Shown here in pieces: positions 1 to 8,294 of a stretch of 21,757 bases of DNA (the first letter of the stretch is position 1; every line of letters starts with the position of its first letter). The position numbers and the translations under genes are program-made. The DNA is from Lachnospiraceae bacterium UBA3850 (lineage in GTDB: Bacteria; Bacillota; Clostridia; Lachnospirales; Lachnospiraceae), in NCBI GenBank assembly GCA_002392655.1, contig DGHK01000040.1:1-21757 (forward strand), read 5' to 3'. The notes beneath the pieces were generated by a model, which ran no database searches, had not been told where the DNA came from, and saw nothing but the letters and a program-made list of their open reading frames with translations.

Positions 1-1912
1 GACGGTTTGTATGAACATACGCGCCAAGCAGATTGATAGCTATATTCAGGGTATGACCTATCAAAAATACCAGTATAAATACAATCACACCGATAACTGT
101 TTTACCCTGCATAATAGCCATAGAGTTTATAACGCTTGCGATAACTCCGGTAGCAAGTCCGAGTGCAAGCAATCTGGAATATGAAAGCACATCCGAGAGC
201 CATCCTGTAACTCCATAGATATCATAAGCACCAAGTGCAATTCTAAGTCCCCAGTTTTTGTTAGCTCGTCCTGACATAAGAACGATGATAACCAGTCCGA
301 CTATCGTGATAATTTTAGCCAGCATATTCAGCCATCCGGGGAAGTTAAACTCCATCTGTGCTATAGATGCAAAAATCTGAGTCGGAAGAAGCATCAGTAT
401 AAGTCCTGTCAGGAACATATACCAGGCTATAACATCCGATACAAATCCTACAACATCCTTATTCTTCAGATACTCATAACCCTTCATCGCAAGTCCTGCA
501 TACAGGTGAATGATTCCGAAAAGCATGCACCATATAAGCAGTCTCATAGGATTATCCAATGGTGCAAACCATAGAGGTTTCAGCACAACCTGAGACTCGG
601 GAACTCCGAAAAATGTATGTGCTATAACATCTATCGCATCTCCAAAGAAACCACCGAACATGAATCCCCAAAACGCTGTCGATAGACCACACCAGAAGAA
701 CAGTCTGAGCATCTTGTTTGTTCCGCTCGCCATTCTCTTATATTTCTTCAAAACGATTCCGCATCCCAGCGCCATCAGGATTCCATATCCTGCGTCCGAG
801 AGCATCATTCCAAAGAAGAATACGTAGAAAATCGACATAACCGTAGTAGGATCAACTCGTCCATGTGTAGGTAGTCCATATGACTCCAGCACGCCCTCAG
901 CCGCCTCAGAGAAATGATTATTCTTCAGCTTAATAGGCGCTGCCTCATCATCCTGTTCAATCTCGCAGACTGCGTCATACTTCTCTTCTAAAATCTTCGC
1001 TATACCTTCTGCCTCTTCAGCCACAACCCAGCCCTGGATAAAGAATACTTTATCGGACTGTGGAAGCGTTCCAAGCACACGGTACTTTTCTGATCTCGTT
1101 CTGAAATAATCAGCTGCTATCTTGAACTTAGGAATATAGTCAACATATTTTGCTATCTCCTTATCAGCATCCTCTATTTTCTTTTCTTCTTCCGCTATAT
1201 CCTTCTGCCTCTTCTCTATCGCGGCATTCGGAACTCTGTGTGATAGGAACGGTAGTTTGCTGTAACCGTGGCTTCTCATATTCTCTTCAACCTGATCAGC
1301 AACTCTGTTTGTAGCTATGACACAAACATTTGTTATCTGATTTTCATTATAGAGAACAGAGGCAGTAACCGGTATAGGTTCTTCGAGCCCTTCGGTTGCA
1401 ATAGCATAAACCGTCTCCTCACTCAGCGTATCGGGAAATGTACCGATAAAGATCTTCGTACGTTTTGTACCTTCACTGTTCAGAGGGATATCAAGTTTAC
1501 TCCATGGGGACAAGGTAGCGATCTTATTCTGCTTACGCGTAATAGTCGCTTTACTCTCCGTAATGGACTTCTCAAGTCCCAGGACATCATTCGCCTTGGA
1601 ATAATACTCTCTTCGATTCTTTTCGATATCGTGGTATTCTTCCTTCGAAACAAGAGTGTTCTCAAGATTCAGAAGTGAACTTTTTCCTTTAGTATCATAC
1701 TTCTTCAAAAGATCGATAACATGATCAAACTCATCAGCGATCTTCTGGAATCTGATTCTCTCTCCGGCGGTATCCATTCTCTCAAATGGCGTGTCCTGTG
1801 CATCCGGGCAGTCTATCTCCATGGCACCTATTTCCTGCAAAAACTCAAGTATCGCTTTACGATGTTTCTTCGTAGAGTAGATATTCAGCCTTCGCATCTC
1901 AACAATTGCCAA
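1..1912 (-). CDS. atpI: V-type ATP synthase subunit I (partial, C-terminus cut by window edge)
   Basis: This is the membrane stator subunit (a/I) of a V-type/A-type ATPase, which couples ion movement through the membrane ring to ATP turnover. The reading frame is open from 1912 to the window edge, about 637 codons. The N-terminal half is charged and coiled-coil-rich. The C-terminal half is strongly hydrophobic, with several membrane segments and the family-like stretch SDVLSYSRLLALGLATGVIA near the end. The last visible residues are LLGAYVHTNR; homologues usually continue for only a few tens of residues. I chose a TTG start at 1912 because a GGCGG ribosome binding site lies 9 nt upstream and the resulting N-terminus, (M)AIVEMRRLNIY, matches the usual start of the family. 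The first ATG (1897) lacks a ribosome binding site. It lies 22 nt after the stalk subunit gene, in one operon. Confidence 0.93.
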   Translation of the reverse strand, partial: MAIVEMRRLNIYSTKKHRKAILEFLQEIGAMEIDCPDAQDTPFERMDTAGERIRFQKIADEFDHVIDLLKKYDTKGKSSLLNLENTLVSKEEYHDIEKNRREYYSKANDVLGLEKSITESKATITRKQNKIATLSPWSKLDIPLNSEGTKRTKIFIGTFPDTLSEETVYAIATEGLEEPIPVTASVLYNENQITNVCVIATNRVADQVEENMRSHGYSKLPFLSHRVPNAAIEKRQKDIAEEEKKIEDADKEIAKYVDYIPKFKIAADYFRTRSEKYRVLGTLPQSDKVFFIQGWVVAEEAEGIAKILEEKYDAVCEIEQDDEAAPIKLKNNHFSEAAEGVLESYGLPTHGRVDPTTVMSIFYVFFFGMMLSDAGYGILMALGCGIVLKKYKRMASGTNKMLRLFFWCGLSTAFWGFMFGGFFGDAIDVIAHTFFGVPESQVVLKPLWFAPLDNPMRLLIWCMLFGIIHLYAGLAMKGYEYLKNKDVVGFVSDVIAWYMFLTGLILMLLPTQIFASIAQMEFNFPGWLNMLAKIITIVGLVIIVLMSGRANKNWGLRIALGAYDIYGVTGWLSDVLSYSRLLALGLATGVIASVINSMAIMQGKTVIGVIVFILVFLIGHTLNIAINLLGAYVHTNR

Positions 1913-1934
1913 AACTAAATTCCGCCTTTCTTTT

Positions 1935-2246
1935 TTAGTTTAAAAGCTTGTCGATAACAGCATCGATAGCTTCATCTTCTTTTCCTTCTGCGGTCCTTTT
2001 CAGAGCATCTGCTTTGATCCTGGCACCTTCTCTTGCCTTCTCAACTGCGGCTTCTCTATCCTTATCGGAAGCCTCAAGTCCTGAAAGTTCATTGTCCTTG
2101 GCCTTCTGCTCCGCATCCTTTCCTATCTGTTCACACTCAGTTACAGAAGCCTTGCGGATTCTCTCAGCCTCAGCCTTAGCAGCCTGCACTTTTTCAGCAG
2201 CATTTTTCTCTGCAGCCTCAACCGCTTTCATAGCATCTTCAATCAC
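1935..2246 (-). CDS. V-type ATPase peripheral stalk subunit G/H
   Basis: A 103-residue protein rich in Ala, Glu and Lys, predicted to be one long helix. It is typical of the G/H subunit that pairs with subunit E to form the peripheral stalk of V/A-type ATPases. There is no catalytic motif. Assignment rests on composition (repeated AEKxxAEAERIRK-type heptads), length and position directly before subunit I. An ATG at 2279 would give 114 residues, but an AGGAG ribosome binding site lies 7 nt before the GTG at 2246, and the shorter product starts MIEDAMKAVEAAEKNAAE as in homologues. GTG is therefore preferred. It is the first gene of the operon, behind a good promoter at 2321-2349. Confidence 0.85.
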   Translation of the reverse strand: MIEDAMKAVEAAEKNAAEKVQAAKAEAERIRKASVTECEQIGKDAEQKAKDNELSGLEASDKDREAAVEKAREGARIKADALKRTAEGKEDEAIDAVIDKLLN

Positions 2247-2320
2247 TGCTAATCTCCTTTTTCTTACTATGTTTATCATTATCTTCCGAATGATTCATCC
2301 GATATGACATCAACTTACTA

Positions 2321-2349
2321 ATTATAAATTATTTAGTGCCTTTACGCAA
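2321..2349 (-). promoter_or_regulatory. Promoter of the V-ATPase operon
   Basis: On the minus strand, -35 TTGCGT (2344-2349), a 17-nt spacer, and a consensus -10 TATAAT (2321-2326), located about 75 nt before the GTG start of the stalk subunit. A perfect 10-nt palindrome, gacaattgtc (2353-2362), sits just upstream of the -35 and could be a regulator site. Confidence 0.65.
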
Positions 2350-2372
2350 TACGACAATTGTCAAATAATGTC

Positions 2373-2405
2373 AAAAAAAGGGATGGTCTGCCAGGCAGCC
2401 ATCCC
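2373..2405 (-). terminator. Rho-independent terminator after the transketolase genes
   Basis: On the minus strand GGGATGG (2399-2405) pairs with CCATCCC (2380-2386). An inner TGCC/GGCA stem extends the hairpin, and a run of seven T follows. It lies 11 nt after the tktB stop and separates this operon from the V-ATPase promoter. Confidence 0.9.
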
Positions 2406-2416
2406 CAATTTGCGTT

Positions 2417-3352
2417 TTATGCATTTTCTTTAATCTGTTCATAGATTCCTTCAGCATCGAGCTTATACTTATGAAGAAGCTCAACTGCAGGACCGGATTC
2501 GCCAAATGTATCTCTGACGCCGATTCTGTAAAGTGGTGAAGGTGCCTTCTCGGCAAGAACCTCAGCAACAGCACTTCCGAGTCCACCGATGATGGAATGC
2601 TCCTCTACTGTAAAGAGCTTCTTTGTCTCTTTAGCAGCCTTAAGGATGATATCCTCATCTATAGGCTTGATTGTATGAATGTTAATAACTCTAACACTAA
2701 CACCGTCTGTCTGAAGCTTCTCAGCTGCCTTCAGGCTCTCATTAACCTCAAGTCCTGTAGCAATGATAGTTATATCACTACCATCCTTAAGAAGCACGCC
2801 CTTTCCAACCTCAAACTTGTAATCCGGATTATCATTGATAACAGGAACTGCAAGTCTTCCGAATCTCATATACACAGGACCTACTATGTCATAAGCAGCC
2901 TTAACTGCAGCCTTTGCTTCGATGTCATCAGAAGGATTGATGATTGTCATTCCCGGAATAGTTCTCATAAGAGCTATATCCTCATTACACTGATGTGATG
3001 CACCATCCTCACCAACTGAGATACCAGCATGTGTAGCGCCTATTTTAACATTGAGGTGTGGATATCCGATTGAATTCCTAACCTGCTCAAATGCTCTTCC
3101 TGCTGCGAACATTGCAAATGTACTTGCAAATGGAACCATACCACATGTTGAAAGTCCCGCAGCGATTCCCATCATATTTGACTCTGCAATACCACAGTCT
3201 ATATGTCTCTCAGGAAATGCCTTCTTGAAGGTTCCTGTTTTTGTTGCTGCCGCAAGATCGGCATCAAGGACAACAAGATTGTCCTTCTCTTTTCCAAGCT
3301 CAACCAGAGCATTACCATAACTGTCTCTTGTAGCTATCTTGATATCTGACAT
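2417..3352 (-). CDS. tktB: Transketolase, C-terminal subunit
   Basis: This is the 311-residue C-terminal half of a split transketolase: the pyrimidine-binding domain plus the C-terminal domain. With its partner it moves two-carbon units between sugar phosphates in the non-oxidative pentose phosphate pathway, using thiamine diphosphate. The motif CGIAESNMMGIAAGL contains the conserved glutamate (E57) that activates the cofactor. Other family blocks are FAMFAAGRAFEQVRN, SHQCNEDIALMRTIPGM and the terminal FGESGPAVELLHKY. The ATG overlaps the tktA stop by one base (TAATG), so translation is coupled, as expected for two halves needed in equal amounts. A strong terminator follows. Two-gene transketolases are common in Clostridia; DXP synthase is unlikely because that enzyme is a single longer chain. 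Confidence 0.95.
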   Translation of the reverse strand: MSDIKIATRDSYGNALVELGKEKDNLVVLDADLAAATKTGTFKKAFPERHIDCGIAESNMMGIAAGLSTCGMVPFASTFAMFAAGRAFEQVRNSIGYPHLNVKIGATHAGISVGEDGASHQCNEDIALMRTIPGMTIINPSDDIEAKAAVKAAYDIVGPVYMRFGRLAVPVINDNPDYKFEVGKGVLLKDGSDITIIATGLEVNESLKAAEKLQTDGVSVRVINIHTIKPIDEDIILKAAKETKKLFTVEEHSIIGGLGSAVAEVLAEKAPSPLYRIGVRDTFGESGPAVELLHKYKLDAEGIYEQIKENA

Positions 3353-4179
3353 TATTCGGTCACCTCCAGTTCTTTAATCGCCTGCTCGAACTCTTCATCG
3401 TTAGGAGCCTTACCATGCCATCCGCACTGATTTTCCATAAATGAAATGCCCTTGCCCTTTACAGTCTTAGCAATGATTGCTACAGGCTTTCCGCTTGTTT
3501 GTTTAGCTTTTGCAAAAGCAGCCTCTATCTCATCAAAGTTATGACCATCGATACATATAACTTCAAATCCAAATGCCTCAAACTTCTCAGGAATCGGATA
3601 AGGAGAGTTAACCTCTTCGATAGTTCCATCTATCTGAAGGTTGTTATTATCAACTATAACTGTCAGGTTATCCAGCTTCTTAGCTGCAGCAAACATAGAT
3701 GCCTCCCATACCTGACCTTCTTCGAGCTCACCGTCACCAAGCATTGCAAATACTTTGTAATCCTTACCATCAAGCTTTCCTGCAAGCGCCATACCTACAG
3801 CAGCTGAGATACCCTGTCCCAGAGAACCTGCTGACATATCTACGCCCGGTATATGCTTCATATCAGGGTGTCCCTGAAGATATGAACCTGTATGTCTGAG
3901 CGTTACCAGATCTTCCTTAGGGAAATATCCTCTCTCAGCAAGTACAGAATACAGAGCAGGTGCAACATGGCCCTTTGAAAGAACAAATCTGTCTCTGTCC
4001 GCCTTCTTCGGATCCTTCGGATCAATGTTCATTTCCTCAAAATAGAGGTAAGTCATTATATCCGCAGCTGAAAGCGATCCACCCGGATGTCCGGACTTTG
4101 CGCTGTGAAGCGCCGTTACGATACCGCGTCTTACTTCTCTGGCGGTATCCTCCAGTTTCTTTCTTGTTTCATCATTCAT
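3352..4179 (-). CDS. tktA: Transketolase, N-terminal subunit
   Basis: This is the 275-residue N-terminal half of the split transketolase, carrying the diphosphate-binding domain for thiamine diphosphate. Visible blocks are GHPGGSLSAADI (30-41), RDRFVLSKGH (62-71), GSLGQGISAAVGMA (118-131) and the cofactor/metal motif GDGELEEGQ...DNNNLQ (148-182). An AGGAA ribosome binding site precedes the ATG. It is the first gene of a two-gene operon with tktB. Confidence 0.95.
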   Translation of the reverse strand: MNDETRKKLEDTAREVRRGIVTALHSAKSGHPGGSLSAADIMTYLYFEEMNIDPKDPKKADRDRFVLSKGHVAPALYSVLAERGYFPKEDLVTLRHTGSYLQGHPDMKHIPGVDMSAGSLGQGISAAVGMALAGKLDGKDYKVFAMLGDGELEEGQVWEASMFAAAKKLDNLTVIVDNNNLQIDGTIEEVNSPYPIPEKFEAFGFEVICIDGHNFDEIEAAFAKAKQTSGKPVAIIAKTVKGKGISFMENQCGWHGKAPNDEEFEQAIKELEVTE

Positions 4180-4235
4180 AGCGTCTTTCCTTTACCTTTT
4201 TTATATATTTAACCTTGATAATTTACGCAGAACTT

Positions 4236-4241
4236 ATTATA
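4236..4241 (-). promoter_or_regulatory. Possible -10 element for tktAB
   Basis: A consensus TATAAT on the minus strand lies about 57 nt before the tktA ATG, in the 92-nt gap after the upstream transporter gene. No convincing -35 is visible at 16-18 nt spacing. There is also no terminator hairpin in this gap, so read-through from the upstream genes is possible. Confidence 0.4.
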
Positions 4242-4271
4242 ACAAATCTCAAATAAGAATAATACACCTTT

Positions 4272-5825
4272 TTACTCTTCTTTTGTGTTTTCTTCCGAGA
4301 CTTTCTTCTTCTCTTTATTCTTCGGCTCGCTGTTTCCGATTCTGTCGAAAATAACAGTTATAATGAGGATAAGAAGGAAATAGAGCGCCGTAGTGGCGAT
4401 TAGCGGAGTCATGGTCTCCAGACTCTCTCGCCTTACAACGTCAAACACTCTTGTCATATCCTGTACGGAAACATAACCTACTACAGCAGTCATCTTGATA
4501 AGAGTGATGATTTTCTCCTTGTAATCATCTATTACTGCATATTTACGTTTAAAGAGAACATCAAAGAATTCTTTAGTATCTATATATTCAAGCCTGTACT
4601 GTTCCTGAAGCTCGTCATTCTTCCTTGCTTTTGCATTCTTCAGGATTACTCTGTATACATCATCTGAAAAAACAAAAGTAAACGCTGATACAGCAGCTAT
4701 GATACCACCCGTAGTCAGACGACTATAGAACGAATAATATATAAGCATTACCAGCATCACGGCAGGAACAAAGTGTATAAAGCCTGTTATCATTCTGATG
4801 ATTAATCTTACAACTCCGTTTCCTCTTTTGGACAAGATATAGAAGATCACTCCGAGAATTGTTCCACCTAAAACAGAGCATATGGTAATAAGCAGTGTCA
4901 AAAGTATTCCCTTTAAAAACAGCTTATATCTGTCATGATCTAAAAATGTTTTCTTAACGCTTCTTTCAAATTCGTTCTTAGACTTATCCTCAAGCGCAGA
5001 ATTGTTTACACTTCTGATACAGATACCTATACCGCCCTCGTAATCAGCCGCTCCAAAACAGTAATCCTTTTTACGTGCTTCGGTTATGGTTATCGCTCCA
5101 CATCCTGCATCATACTCTCCGGACTTTATGCCCTCCAGGGTATCCTGAAACTCTCTTTTTACTATATTCAGCCCATAACCATATTCCTTACAGAATCCGA
5201 TAGCTATATCTATCTCATATCCAACAGGTTTATCTCGCGATGTGTACGCGAAAGGAACGTCGGCTCCCTCATAGGTTATATTTAAAGTTCCATTTGTATC
5301 AGGCAGTGTAGAATAGTCTTCACTGACCTTATTCTCTGTGTTCTTTCCGAACCACTTTTCGTCGAGCTGAGCTAACTCACCGCTCTCCTTAAGCTTGGCG
5401 ATATATTCACTGAACTGCTTACTCAACGTCTCGCCCCATTCATTCTTCTGGAAAAGGAATGAATATTCAGAAGAATCCACATATCCGTCTGCCATACTTA
5501 CACTGTCATCGCTTCGCATTCTCGCTCTTATGGCAGGCTCATCATCAGCCACTCCGTCTACCTCTCCTATCTGAAGCCCCTTATAGGCTTCTTCTCTGGA
5601 GTAGTAAACCTTCGTCTTAGCATCCGGAAGATAAGTTTCAACCTCTTCTCCGAATATATAACCGGATATAACACCAATTGTCAGTTTTTTGTCATTGAAA
5701 TCCTGAACACTTTCTATCTTGACTGTTTTCTTTTCTTCCGCACCACATCCGGTCAGCATAGAAATATTAATCGCCATGATCAGCATCAGAATTATATATC
5801 TTGTTTTTTTACTTTGAATAGTCAT
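4272..5825 (-). CDS. Lipoprotein: permuted amino-acid-type substrate-binding domain fused to an ABC permease
   Basis: 517 residues. A lipobox LTGC (Cys27) ends a hydrophobic signal, so the N-terminus is probably lipid-anchored outside the membrane. Residues 36-161 match the second half of a bacterial family 3 solute-binding protein, ending ELAQLDEKWFG, which is normally the C-terminus. Residues 178-271 match the first half (PFAY...PVGYEIDIAIGF...GEYDAGCGAITITEARKKDY). The two lobes are therefore in swapped order. Residues about 300-495 form a polar-amino-acid-type permease with roughly five membrane helices and a poorly conserved EAA loop. The acidic/lysine-rich tail is cytoplasmic or disordered. 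No ATPase gene is adjacent, so it would need one encoded elsewhere, or the protein may act as a sensor. It starts 22 nt after the lysozyme-like gene, with GGAG 7 nt before the ATG, and is probably in the same operon. The substrate is unknown. Confidence 0.8.
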   Translation of the reverse strand: MTIQSKKTRYIILMLIMAINISMLTGCGAEEKKTVKIESVQDFNDKKLTIGVISGYIFGEEVETYLPDAKTKVYYSREEAYKGLQIGEVDGVADDEPAIRARMRSDDSVSMADGYVDSSEYSFLFQKNEWGETLSKQFSEYIAKLKESGELAQLDEKWFGKNTENKVSEDYSTLPDTNGTLNITYEGADVPFAYTSRDKPVGYEIDIAIGFCKEYGYGLNIVKREFQDTLEGIKSGEYDAGCGAITITEARKKDYCFGAADYEGGIGICIRSVNNSALEDKSKNEFERSVKKTFLDHDRYKLFLKGILLTLLITICSVLGGTILGVIFYILSKRGNGVVRLIIRMITGFIHFVPAVMLVMLIYYSFYSRLTTGGIIAAVSAFTFVFSDDVYRVILKNAKARKNDELQEQYRLEYIDTKEFFDVLFKRKYAVIDDYKEKIITLIKMTAVVGYVSVQDMTRVFDVVRRESLETMTPLIATTALYFLLILIITVIFDRIGNSEPKNKEKKKVSEENTKEE

Positions 5826-5847
5826 TATGATACTCCGCTTAGGTTAT

Positions 5848-7110
5848 TTAATGATCGCACGCAGCCTTTATATCATCCTGCGCAGCTGCTCTGTCAAATG
5901 CCAGTGTAAAATAATCATCATTATATGGGTCATATGGTATCTCATACATCTTCAGCCAGTAATAACAGGCATCGACTACATTTCCTGCGTTCCTTATCAG
6001 TGAATCCATTTTCTGATACTCCGGAGATTCCAGGAGATGCACTATGAAATGTGCCTGCATCGTCGGATCACCTATGTTGAACTTATAATTCTCGCCTTCG
6101 CCACCCGGGCCAAACCACTGCTCAGCGAACTGATATAGTTCCAGCTTCTTCTCAAAGGAAGTATACTGTGCATAACCATAGCCGCCGTCCTTATTAACCC
6201 ATTGGTTATTACTATTATAATAGCCATTAGAAACATTATTAATTCTGGATTGGGTGAAATCATTTTTATCTATGGTATTCCTGTTTACCCCCTCGGTATA
6301 ATCATCATCTGCTATACCCCAGAGCTGGTTGTTATAATCCTCAAGATTTGATGCCTGCATCTTCGACTCCGAATTCAGATTACACATAACTCCAAGCACT
6401 GCAGTCTTATTTCCATCAAAATGTTCCATAAGCAGATTCCATAGAAGCTGATTCTCAGAGATATCCTCCAAAACAGCGTATTCCTTCGAAATCTCAAGTT
6501 CTTCTTCGATAGGCTTATCGTTTATCACGCCTGCTTTTTTCAGCTTCGAGCCGGGAACCACCTTTTCAGTCGTCATAAACATGAAGAAAATGATAACCAC
6601 CACAATCATTCCTATAAGAAGCTTCTTCTTTCTCAGGACCCCGTGTACATCCCTCTCAATCCTCTTCAGACGATTTTCATTCTTTATCTTCTTATCTTCA
6701 AAATAACGTTTTCTTTTCTGTTCCCGTTCTTTTCTTCTATGATTCAGTTGGTCGCGATGTTTCTTTATAGCAGCATCTTTTCTGTTTCTCTGTGCAGCCA
6801 ATTTTTCATCGGAATGCTTATTCTTCTCGTCAAACTTTTTCTTCTTATGCGGATCACCCTTTACATATCTCTCTTCAGTCTTCTTACGATTAGCACTGAT
6901 TCTTTCATCTGTCCGCTTTCTTTTTTCCGCCAGACTTGCATCTCTCTTCTTTCTGAACTGCTCAAGCCTCTCATCATTTTTCTTGAGGAATCCCTCCTGT
7001 GCAGCCACCAGCCTGTCGTAAGCATCCGCTTTCTTCTGCTTTATCTCGCGAGCTCTCTCAACTCTTTTTTCATATTCAGATGTAGTTTTCTTTACTTCCG
7101 GTTCGCTCAT
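5848..7110 (-). CDS. Membrane-anchored lysozyme-like protein (phage tail lysozyme family domain)
   Basis: 420 residues with three parts. Residues 1-162 are extremely rich in Lys, Arg and Glu and predicted to be a helical coiled coil. Residues 163-180 form one membrane segment (KKLLIGMIVVVIIFFMFM) without a cleavage site. Residues about 215-420 resemble the phage tail lysozyme family, with VLGVMCNLNSESKMQASN containing the likely catalytic Glu248, then QLWGI and GGYGYAQYTS. With charge on the N-terminal side, the enzyme domain should face outside and the coiled coil the cytoplasm. It probably cleaves peptidoglycan glycan strands, but activity is inferred from the fold. There are no phage genes nearby, so this is a host wall enzyme rather than a prophage remnant. 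It lies 41 nt after the phosphoesterase gene and 22 nt before the transporter gene. Confidence 0.8.
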   Translation of the reverse strand: MSEPEVKKTTSEYEKRVERAREIKQKKADAYDRLVAAQEGFLKKNDERLEQFRKKRDASLAEKRKRTDERISANRKKTEERYVKGDPHKKKKFDEKNKHSDEKLAAQRNRKDAAIKKHRDQLNHRRKEREQKRKRYFEDKKIKNENRLKRIERDVHGVLRKKKLLIGMIVVVIIFFMFMTTEKVVPGSKLKKAGVINDKPIEEELEISKEYAVLEDISENQLLWNLLMEHFDGNKTAVLGVMCNLNSESKMQASNLEDYNNQLWGIADDDYTEGVNRNTIDKNDFTQSRINNVSNGYYNSNNQWVNKDGGYGYAQYTSFEKKLELYQFAEQWFGPGGEGENYKFNIGDPTMQAHFIVHLLESPEYQKMDSLIRNAGNVVDACYYWLKMYEIPYDPYNDDYFTLAFDRAAAQDDIKAACDH

Positions 7111-7151
7111 TTTCTCACCTGTATTAGATATAATGATTTATCTAGGCTTAT

Positions 7152-8141
7152 TTATCTCTTATTCGGAATAGACACGCTTGCAGCTGTCGGCGTCAGAATA
7201 ATAGTAGGATTAGGGAAATGTACCCCTACCACATCCGGTCCAGGTTCAACAAAAGATGTTTTGCCACCTTCAATTTCTATACTCTTTTCATCTATAGTAA
7301 CTATAACAAAAAGCGGATCCTCATATATGCACATATACTGTGCATTCGGGTAATTATTTTCCGTTTCATCATCGAATCTACGTGCTGCGAACTGCGCCGG
7401 AACTGAATAACCGGATATACTATTTACTGTATATATCGGAATACCCTCCTGCTCCTCAAGAAGATCCTGATGCTTGTGTCCATTTATACATAGTCTCACG
7501 CCGCATGGTGCATTCTTCAGAATATCAAAGATTTCTTTCTGATTGATTGCATTTAAGAACGCATCATTCAGACCCTCATGAGAAAAAACAATAGTCTGCT
7601 TATCTGTTTTTTTCAGATCCTCTTCAAGCCACTTCAGCTCATCTTCCGGAACATACGGAAACGGTTCATTTCCCTGGAACATCCACTTCACGTAGTTACC
7701 CCTGCAGAAGTCTACTTTATCCTCTCCATCCTTGATATAATTCGCATCAAGCACTACAAAATGATACTCACCCATATCAAAGCTATAATATCGAGAGGTC
7801 ATTCCCCAGAACTGCATAACCTCTTCTTTTGAATACAGATCCAGATCATGATTCCCGAGAACATGATACAGAGGGCAGTTAAGTCCACCGAATGAATCGA
7901 GCAGACTCTGTTGTCTATCAAAATAAAGCCCCTTCTTTTCAAGCATATTTCGCATCACAGGAGAAACCTTATCCTCAGGACAGTCATAGCTTCCATCGAT
8001 GGGCGGCTGTATAAAATCTCCCAGCTGAATCGCAAAGTCTACCTCTTCCTTATTAGCCTTATCTATAAAAGCATCTATACGCCTCTCGGCATCGTGAACG
8101 ATCTCTGTGTGAAGGTCTGTAAGAATAGCTATTTTAATCAT
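7152..8141 (-). CDS. Calcineurin-like metallophosphoesterase
   Basis: 329 residues, no signal peptide. The complete dimetal phosphoesterase signature is present: D-x-H (Asp9, His11), GD (Asp42), GNHD (Asn97-His98), SHE (His188) and GHKH (His222, His224). The enzyme should hydrolyse a phosphomonoester or phosphodiester in the cytoplasm; the substrate cannot be read from the sequence. The family includes cyclic nucleotide, nucleotide and sugar-phosphate phosphatases. It is the first gene of an apparent three-gene unit with the lysozyme-like protein and the transporter fusion. A GAGGGG ribosome binding site precedes the ATG. Confidence 0.9.
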   Translation of the reverse strand: MIKIAILTDLHTEIVHDAERRIDAFIDKANKEEVDFAIQLGDFIQPPIDGSYDCPEDKVSPVMRNMLEKKGLYFDRQQSLLDSFGGLNCPLYHVLGNHDLDLYSKEEVMQFWGMTSRYYSFDMGEYHFVVLDANYIKDGEDKVDFCRGNYVKWMFQGNEPFPYVPEDELKWLEEDLKKTDKQTIVFSHEGLNDAFLNAINQKEIFDILKNAPCGVRLCINGHKHQDLLEEQEGIPIYTVNSISGYSVPAQFAARRFDDETENNYPNAQYMCIYEDPLFVIVTIDEKSIEIEGGKTSFVEPGPDVVGVHFPNPTIILTPTAASVSIPNKR

Positions 8142-8181
8142 ACTGTCTACCCCTCTTTATTCAACTAGAACACTAGATTAC

Positions 8182-8190
8182 ATTCTACCA
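8182..8190 (-). promoter_or_regulatory. Extended -10 promoter of the phosphoesterase operon
   Basis: On the minus strand TGG followed by TAGAAT forms an extended -10 about 41 nt before the phosphoesterase ATG. No good -35 is visible, which is tolerated with a TGn extension. Confidence 0.45.
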
Positions 8191-8225
8191 CAAATTTACT
8201 TGTAATGGGGAATTCAATTAAACAA

Positions 8226-8264
8226 AATAAAACAGGGTAAAAACTTTAGATTCTTACCCTGTTT
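8226..8264 (-). terminator. Terminator after the wall-binding protein gene
   Basis: A perfect 11-bp stem (8230-8240 with 8254-8264, core AAACAGGGTAA) and a 13-nt loop. On the minus strand it is followed by a T-rich stretch. It ends the CHAP/wall-binding operon about 30 nt after the stop. Confidence 0.85.
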
Positions 8265-8294
8265 ATAAACTCTTAGCAGTTACAGAATTATTCT

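Noticed and set aside
2247..2279. ATG at 2279 as start of the V-ATPase stalk subunit
   Set aside because: The possible ribosome binding site is only 3 nt from it, whereas AGGAG sits 7 nt before the GTG at 2246, which gives the usual N-terminus.
5848..7110. Prophage remnant, because of the phage tail lysozyme type domain
   Set aside because: There are no other phage genes, attachment sites or integrase in the window. The gene has a membrane anchor and sits in a host operon.
6643..7353. Plus-strand open frame of 236 codons opposite the lysozyme-like and phosphoesterase genes
   Set aside because: It is the antisense of a Lys/Glu-rich coding region, which reads as Phe/Leu/Ser-rich. It has no ribosome binding site and crosses two well-supported genes.
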